Of a stretch of DNA of 64,000 bases, positions 59,416 through 64,000 are shown one piece after another; position 1 is the stretch's first letter, and each line of letters opens with the position of its first letter. The translations under genes and the position numbers were made by a program. The notes beneath the pieces are model-generated. The model did no database searches. It saw nothing but the letters and a program-made list of their open reading frames with translations, and had not been told where the DNA came from. The stretch comes from Haliclystus octoradiatus (lineage: Eukaryota > Cnidaria > Staurozoa > Stauromedusae > Haliclystidae): positions 10,771,751 through 10,835,750 of the forward strand of contig OU744447.1 of NCBI GenBank assembly GCA_916610825.1. The letters are read 5' to 3'.

Positions 59416-59677
59416 TGAATAATAGAATGACACATGTTTTGATAATTTTATAACTATATAGTGAATCAATATTATCTTAATATGTTGTTATTTAGAAGCA
59501 ACAGGGATAAATAGGTTCCTATAACAACTATGCTAAATAAAAAAATTAAAAACATATATATACTTATATATACAAATATCGAATAACAACATAATATTAT
59601 TAATTAATACTTACCACACACCTGTATCTATGTGAACTGGTATATTGGTATTAAATCAAAACAAACAAACAAACAAA
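59416..59677 (+). repeat. LINE B 3' UTR and tail
   Basis: AT-rich 3' UTR ending ggtatattggtattaaa, then (AAAC)n and (CAT)n. A diverged second copy of this tail is at 59888-59955. Confidence 0.7.

Positions 59678-59745
<68 letters not shown>
59678..59745. repeat. (CAT)n microsatellite after LINE B
   Basis: About 22 CAT units following aaacaaacaaac. Matches the (CAT)n at the 5' junction of the LINE. Confidence 0.95.
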
Positions 59746-59887
59746 GATTTGTAATAATTGGTCAGTTATTTTATTAGGATTGTTAATAGTTACTATCATT
59801 GTAAAAAAAATAAATAAATAGATAAATAAATAAAATAAATATTGTATATACATATATATTATATAAATAGAACATAATTATGTAATT

Positions 59888-60000
59888 ATCACACATCCTG
59901 TAAAATTGGGTATATTGATATTAAAGTGACAACAACAGCAACAACATCATCATCATTTATTCAGCACCCGATAGGCTTGGAGCATTTTTTACGGGACTGT
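59888..60000. repeat. Two LINE tails meeting at a (CAT)n tract
   Basis: 59888-59955 is a plus-strand LINE B-type tail (cacacatcctgta, gggtatattgatattaaag, then CAT units). 59947-60000 is the minus-strand tail of the other LINE family (complement of acagtcccgtaaaa, gctccaagcctat and gctgaataaatgatgatg). They share the short CAT run. Confidence 0.75.
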
Positions 60001-60275
60001 GCTTAAGCAAAATATAATAACAGGTTATAATACTAAAATATATAAATCTTCCTTATGATAGCTCTGATTTCTTGCAAATTAAATTATATGTTTCCTATTT
60101 TTTTTCATTTAATCAAGCTTTTCCCCTGCAATTCAATTTGTATTTGGCCAGGTATATTTTAATTTGTAGACATGATAATCTACATAATTATTTGAATTTC
60201 TATTATGAACGGATTAAAGACGTCACCATGGAAACATCAATAGAACAATGACTTGAAACTTTTTTAATTTGTAAC
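60001..60275. other. Non-coding, nothing recognised
   Basis: Short AT-rich spacer between LINE tails and the next MITE; possibly the remainder of the minus-strand LINE fragment. Confidence 0.4.
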
Positions 60276-60813
60276 CCCCGGTTTATTGCCATATAAAGGC
60301 AATTACGGACACAGCCACGGCTCCGTGATAAAGCTGCATTTGATTTGGTTCGCATTTAGCTCGCTTGTATAACGCAGAGGCACGCTTAATGCATTAGGTT
60401 CGCTGTTAGCGCGCTTGGACTATACGAACTTAATACATTGGCGAACTCAACTGCGTTATACGGAGCGCGCTAACAGCGAACTTAATTCGAATGAATGAAA
60501 TAATTGAACTGTATTAGGTTCGGTTCGCTCGTATAACCCATGTAACCGAACTCAATTGATTCATTCATTGGAATTAAATCTCATGATAGCCCGCTTCGTG
60601 TAACACCATTCGGTTCATCAACATTCCTCAAAAAACATTAAGTACGTCAAGCTAGCTCCGCACGTCAAGCCTTGACGTGCGGAGCTCTTCTCCATCAATT
60701 AAATTCATCGCCACGTTATACGAGCGAGCTATCATCGCACCGAACTAAATACATTCGACTCACGGTGCCATGACTGAGCTCATATATCTACCTTATATGG
60801 CAGCAAACCGGGG
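60276..60813. mobile_element. Foldback-like MITE with nested palindromes
   Basis: Ends are ccccggtttattgccatata and the complement of ccttatatggcagcaaaccg plus ggg, about 23-bp imperfect inverted repeats. Inside are a 17-bp perfect inverted repeat, ttcgctgttagcgcgct (60399-60415) and its complement (60464-60480), and a near-perfect palindrome of 16-bp arms agctccgcacgtcaag around one base (60654-60686). Many gttcg(g/c)/tatacgag pieces recur in both orientations. No transposase and no clear target duplication. Confidence 0.7.
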
Positions 60814-61515
60814 ATGTGCAAATCATAAATTATTTTAAAGGATGTTCCATGGCAATGCGATGGAAAGAACATCGCTTTTGGGAAGTTGTTATAGTGACTT
60901 GTTTATATGATTGAAAGGTGGCTAACAGGGAAGCTGATGTTTTCCCAAATCATGATTTAAAACATTTAAAAACGTTTTATTTTAGTCAATCACAATGCGT
61001 CAGCACTAGAATGGGGTCATTTTATCATAATATGCTATTTTAATGGAAATTCGCATTTAATTTGCATTGAGGACTATGCCTTGTTAGAACAAAAACTGTC
61101 CGTAAAGACCGTAAAAATGCTTGAAAACCTTTTAGATTACAACTTTGAGATTACGCTGAAAGTGAATAATAATACAATCAAAACGCTCTGGTTTCTAACC
61201 ATGCGGTATAATTCCAAGAAATTTACTTCCTATCACGTGACATTTTGGCCAGTTTTTAGAGATCTTAGACATTTGATTCGTCTGTATAACCGCAAATGCG
61301 AATTTAATGCTATTCGGTGTCGCACCTAATTCGAATTGAGTTCGGTGCGTCCATATAACCCTAGCCTTAGATTATTTTGAATTTCTGAGGAAAAAGTAAA
61401 TAAGTCCTCAACTGGTAGGGCAACTAGACCATTCAAAATTGTATACGTCATTTGTAAGTCAAATTTGATTCTCCTTAACTCAAGAGAGGTGAGAGAAAAT
61501 CTTTCTTATCGTTCT
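60814..61515. other. Non-coding; MITE-related pieces near 61270-61370
   Basis: No gene recognised. The segment with tctgtataaccgcaaatgcg and gttcggtgcgtccatataac (61280-61365) resembles the inside of the MITE at 60.3-60.8 kb. The 82-codon frame at 61081-61329 has no recognised domain. Confidence 0.4.
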
Positions 61516-63105
61516 TTATAACTTATCACCAAGATTTGCATTTCGACATACCCTTTTTGTAAATTTTCGCTGGATTTTTTCAATAGTAGAAATGTCTTTC
61601 AACATTTGAGGGCTCCGAACTTGAGTATCGGATTCTAAAATTGGCCGGATATATGCAATAAACGATTTATTAAGAAGCAGTGGATCGCGAGATGAGAAAC
61701 ATTTCTTGAACAATAAATAGGACCTTGAATGAGCTTTTGAAGCAATAGCACAACAATGTCGAGATGCGTTAAGATCAGGGGTTATAATAATACCAATATC
61801 TTTAGTGGTAGATAAACTTGGTAGCACATGACCATTTAACGAATAAGAACAAGAAGGAACATTTCTGCTTCCAATTGACATAGTACTGGGTTTTTCATAT
61901 GATATTTGCGATTGCCAAGTATCAGCCCAAGAGCAAAATGAATTTATGGTTGATAAAGAGGTGTATGAATATTGTTTAACCTTACGAGATAAAATTTTGC
62001 GTCATCAGCGAACAATTTGATAGAGCATTGCTGCTCTAAACAGTCTACAATGTCATTGATGTAAACCAGAAAAAGCAATGGCCCTATTACCGACCCTTGT
62101 GGAACACCACTCAATACTGAAAGGGGGGAGAAAATTGAATCTCTTATAAATACTTGCTGAAGACTATTTGATAAGAATGATTTAATCCATTGCAGTAATT
62201 CATGAGATATACCATATACTTCAAGTTTTGAAATAAGTTTGGGATGTGAAACTTTGAAACACTGTCGAATGCCTTAGGAAAGTCAATGTATACTGCTTCA
62301 ATTTTTAATCTGCTATTTATAGCATCACACCATTCAATTTTAGGCTGTACATTGGTGATAGCTGTAACATTCTATCAATGTTAATATCAATGGCGTAGAA
62401 GTAGATTTTCTTGATAAAAATCCAAATTGTTCAGGTGTTAAAGGATTATTGTAATATACGTTATAACGTCCATAAAAATGATCGACTCCATTACTTTGCA
62501 AGTAATGCATGTGAGGGAGATCGGCCTATATTTCTTTTTTGATGATGCTGCACCTTTTTGTAAGCTGTTGCAACTAAAGCAGTTTTCCATATGTCAGGAA
62601 GTATTCCAGATAATAAAGATTTCTCGAAAAGTATTGAAAGTGGCAATGCAAGTTCTTTAGAGAGAGATTTTAAAAACAGGGCAGGAAATTTATCTGATGA
62701 GTGTGATGTCTTGCTTTGTAATCGATTAAGTGCCATAAATATTTTATTGTAAGAGAATTCAATATAACTTAAACAATAATTTTCAGGGATTTTTTTGGGT
62801 GAATGGTGGTAAGCTACCATTATCAATAGTGAACACGCTACTCGGCCATTTTGATAAGATTCCAATTTTGGGTTGACAAATCTGTAGAATCGTTTTAATG
62901 ATACATCAGTAATTAACGACAATTCTTGTTCATTTCTATTTTCACGTACAGCTTTGTCATATTTCGTGCACATATCTTTATAGTGATCAAATAAGACCTT
63001 GGATGTTTTTCTTCTTTTATAAGTAGAGTGTTTAGCGCGGCGTAACAAATGGATATGTTTAGATTTGTTTCTATGAATTTTTGAGGTTGGAACGGTGCAA
63101 ATCCA
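61516..63105 (-). pseudogene. LINE C reverse transcriptase, degenerate
   Basis: Minus-strand LINE pol. 63048-62491 carries the region before and at the start of RT (LKRFYRFVNPKL; SSDKFPALFLKSL; LSGILPDIWKTA). The core is broken into frames; the catalytic box LFADDAKFY lies at about 62000-62030. The thumb and C-terminus are at 61881-61516 (KDIGIIITPDLNASRH, YIRPILESDTQV, IEKIQRKFTKRVC). Several frameshifts; no endonuclease in the window. Distinct from LINEs A and B. Confidence 0.85.
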
Positions 63106-63111
63106 TCAAGT

Positions 63112-64000
63112 TGTAACTTAATCAACAATTACCTAAGTGGAAGAACACAATCTATCAGAGTTGAAAGTCAGACTTCCTCACCCTTCTCCTGCCCTCGGGG
63201 AGTCCCACAAGGATCGATAATATCACCACTACTATTTAATATCTACGTAGCAGACTTTTCATTTCTTCCAATAACCTCTTCCATCATACGATACGCAGAT
63301 GATACAACGCTATACTATTCCTCCAACCACAAAAACATTGCTGTCCAACACCTCAACAAAGACTTGGAAAAGGTGCACCAATGGTTCCAGCTGAATTGTC
63401 TAAAACTGAACCCCTCAAAAACTCAATGCCTACTAATCACTCACATTCGAGAACCCGACATTCACGTTACGAGCGCAAATCTTCTGAGTACTAATCAAAT
63501 ACATAACAAAGACATTACAATCGATGATGTAACCTTACCTTGGCTCAATATAATAAAGATACTCGGTGCTCACATTGACAGTAGATTAAACATGAGATGT
63601 CATCTTCGCAATTGCATCAGAAAAGCCAATCTCTCCCTATATCAAATCAAACAGGTTAAAAAATCCCTAAACCCACACCTTGCCAATACACTTTACAAGA
63701 CATACATCCGTCCTCACCTAGAACATTGTAGCCTACTTCTTCTTGGAATTAATCAAACGGATAAACTAAAATTAGAAAGAATTCAAGAAAAATCACTAAA
63801 ACACCTAACACCACCCAATACTGGAAAAGAATATCGTCTTCCATCTCTACACGTCAGAAGAATAGTAAAATTAACCAATATGATCCACAAAACACTCATA
63901 ACAGAAACTCCAAAACTTTTACACTCCCTCTTCAAGATATCCAACACTAAATATACGTCATCTTGCCGTCCAAACAAACTCATCCCACAAATTTGCAGAA
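63112..64000 (+). pseudogene. LINE D reverse transcriptase, 5'-truncated, runs off the window
   Basis: The plus-strand frame starting near 63112 stays open to the window end. It starts inside the RT (INNYLSGRTQSIRV), then has GVPQGSIISPLLFNIYVAD and catalytic RYADDTTLYY (about 63280-63310). Next come WFQLNCLKLNPSKTQCLLI, KILGAHIDSRLNMRC and YKTYIRPHLEHCSLLLL. No stop codon is seen in 296 codons. RT motifs before the start are missing, so it is 5'-truncated; it abuts the 5' end of the minus-strand LINE C. The end is outside the window. Confidence 0.9.

Overview
The window is AT-rich nuclear DNA from an animal. I infer a marine invertebrate, from the mix of BEL/Pao, Ty3/Gypsy, Penelope-like (PLE) and APE-type LINE elements, tRNA-derived SINE and MITE sequence, and exon-like pieces with GT/AG splice signals. 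The sequence alone does not fix the species. There are no bacterial genes, rRNA or CRISPR arrays. Nearly every recognisable coding stretch belongs to a transposable element (TE). The only host-gene candidates are two exons near 43.9-45.6 kb.

Left third (1-17.2 kb): a decayed BEL/Pao remnant (1-2378). Then a decayed Gypsy element (4563-13168) is split by a 3.7-kb LTR element (7665-11357) with 5-bp target duplications. That inner element has no recognisable pol and encodes one unfamiliar 417-aa protein. Next come a young 1.24-kb non-autonomous LTR element (14717-15958) and a 281-bp MITE with perfect 71-bp terminal repeats (16912-17192).

Middle (17-42 kb): 20.3-22.5 kb holds fragments of a recurring Penelope 3' module: a hammerhead-like motif, long (ATT)n tracts, hairpins and a conserved end segment. 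A LINE reverse transcriptase lies on the minus strand at 26.5-28.3 kb. Two halves of a minus-strand Gypsy element (31.4-32.9 and 39.8-41.6 kb) surround a Penelope complex (33.6-38.5 kb). The complex has an intact 716-aa RT/GIY-YIG gene, directly repeated pseudo-LTRs, an inverted partial copy and three near-identical type I hammerhead ribozyme motifs. A solo BEL LTR sits inside the Gypsy RNase H and has a perfect 5-bp target duplication.

Right third (42-64 kb): LINE and SINE fragments and the host exons come first. A LINE (47.3-59.5 kb) with esterase-like ORF1 and EN/RT ORF2 is interrupted by a complete BEL/Pao element (47898-55180). That BEL element has an uninterrupted 1975-aa polyprotein, 582-bp LTRs that read as identical, and a gtatt target duplication. 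The solo LTR at 32 kb matches these LTRs, so this family has been active recently. The right end has (CAT)n-anchored LINE tails, a foldback-like MITE (60276-60813), and two LINE RT fragments, the last running off the window. The window is therefore a nested TE island; the order of insertion can be read from the target duplications.
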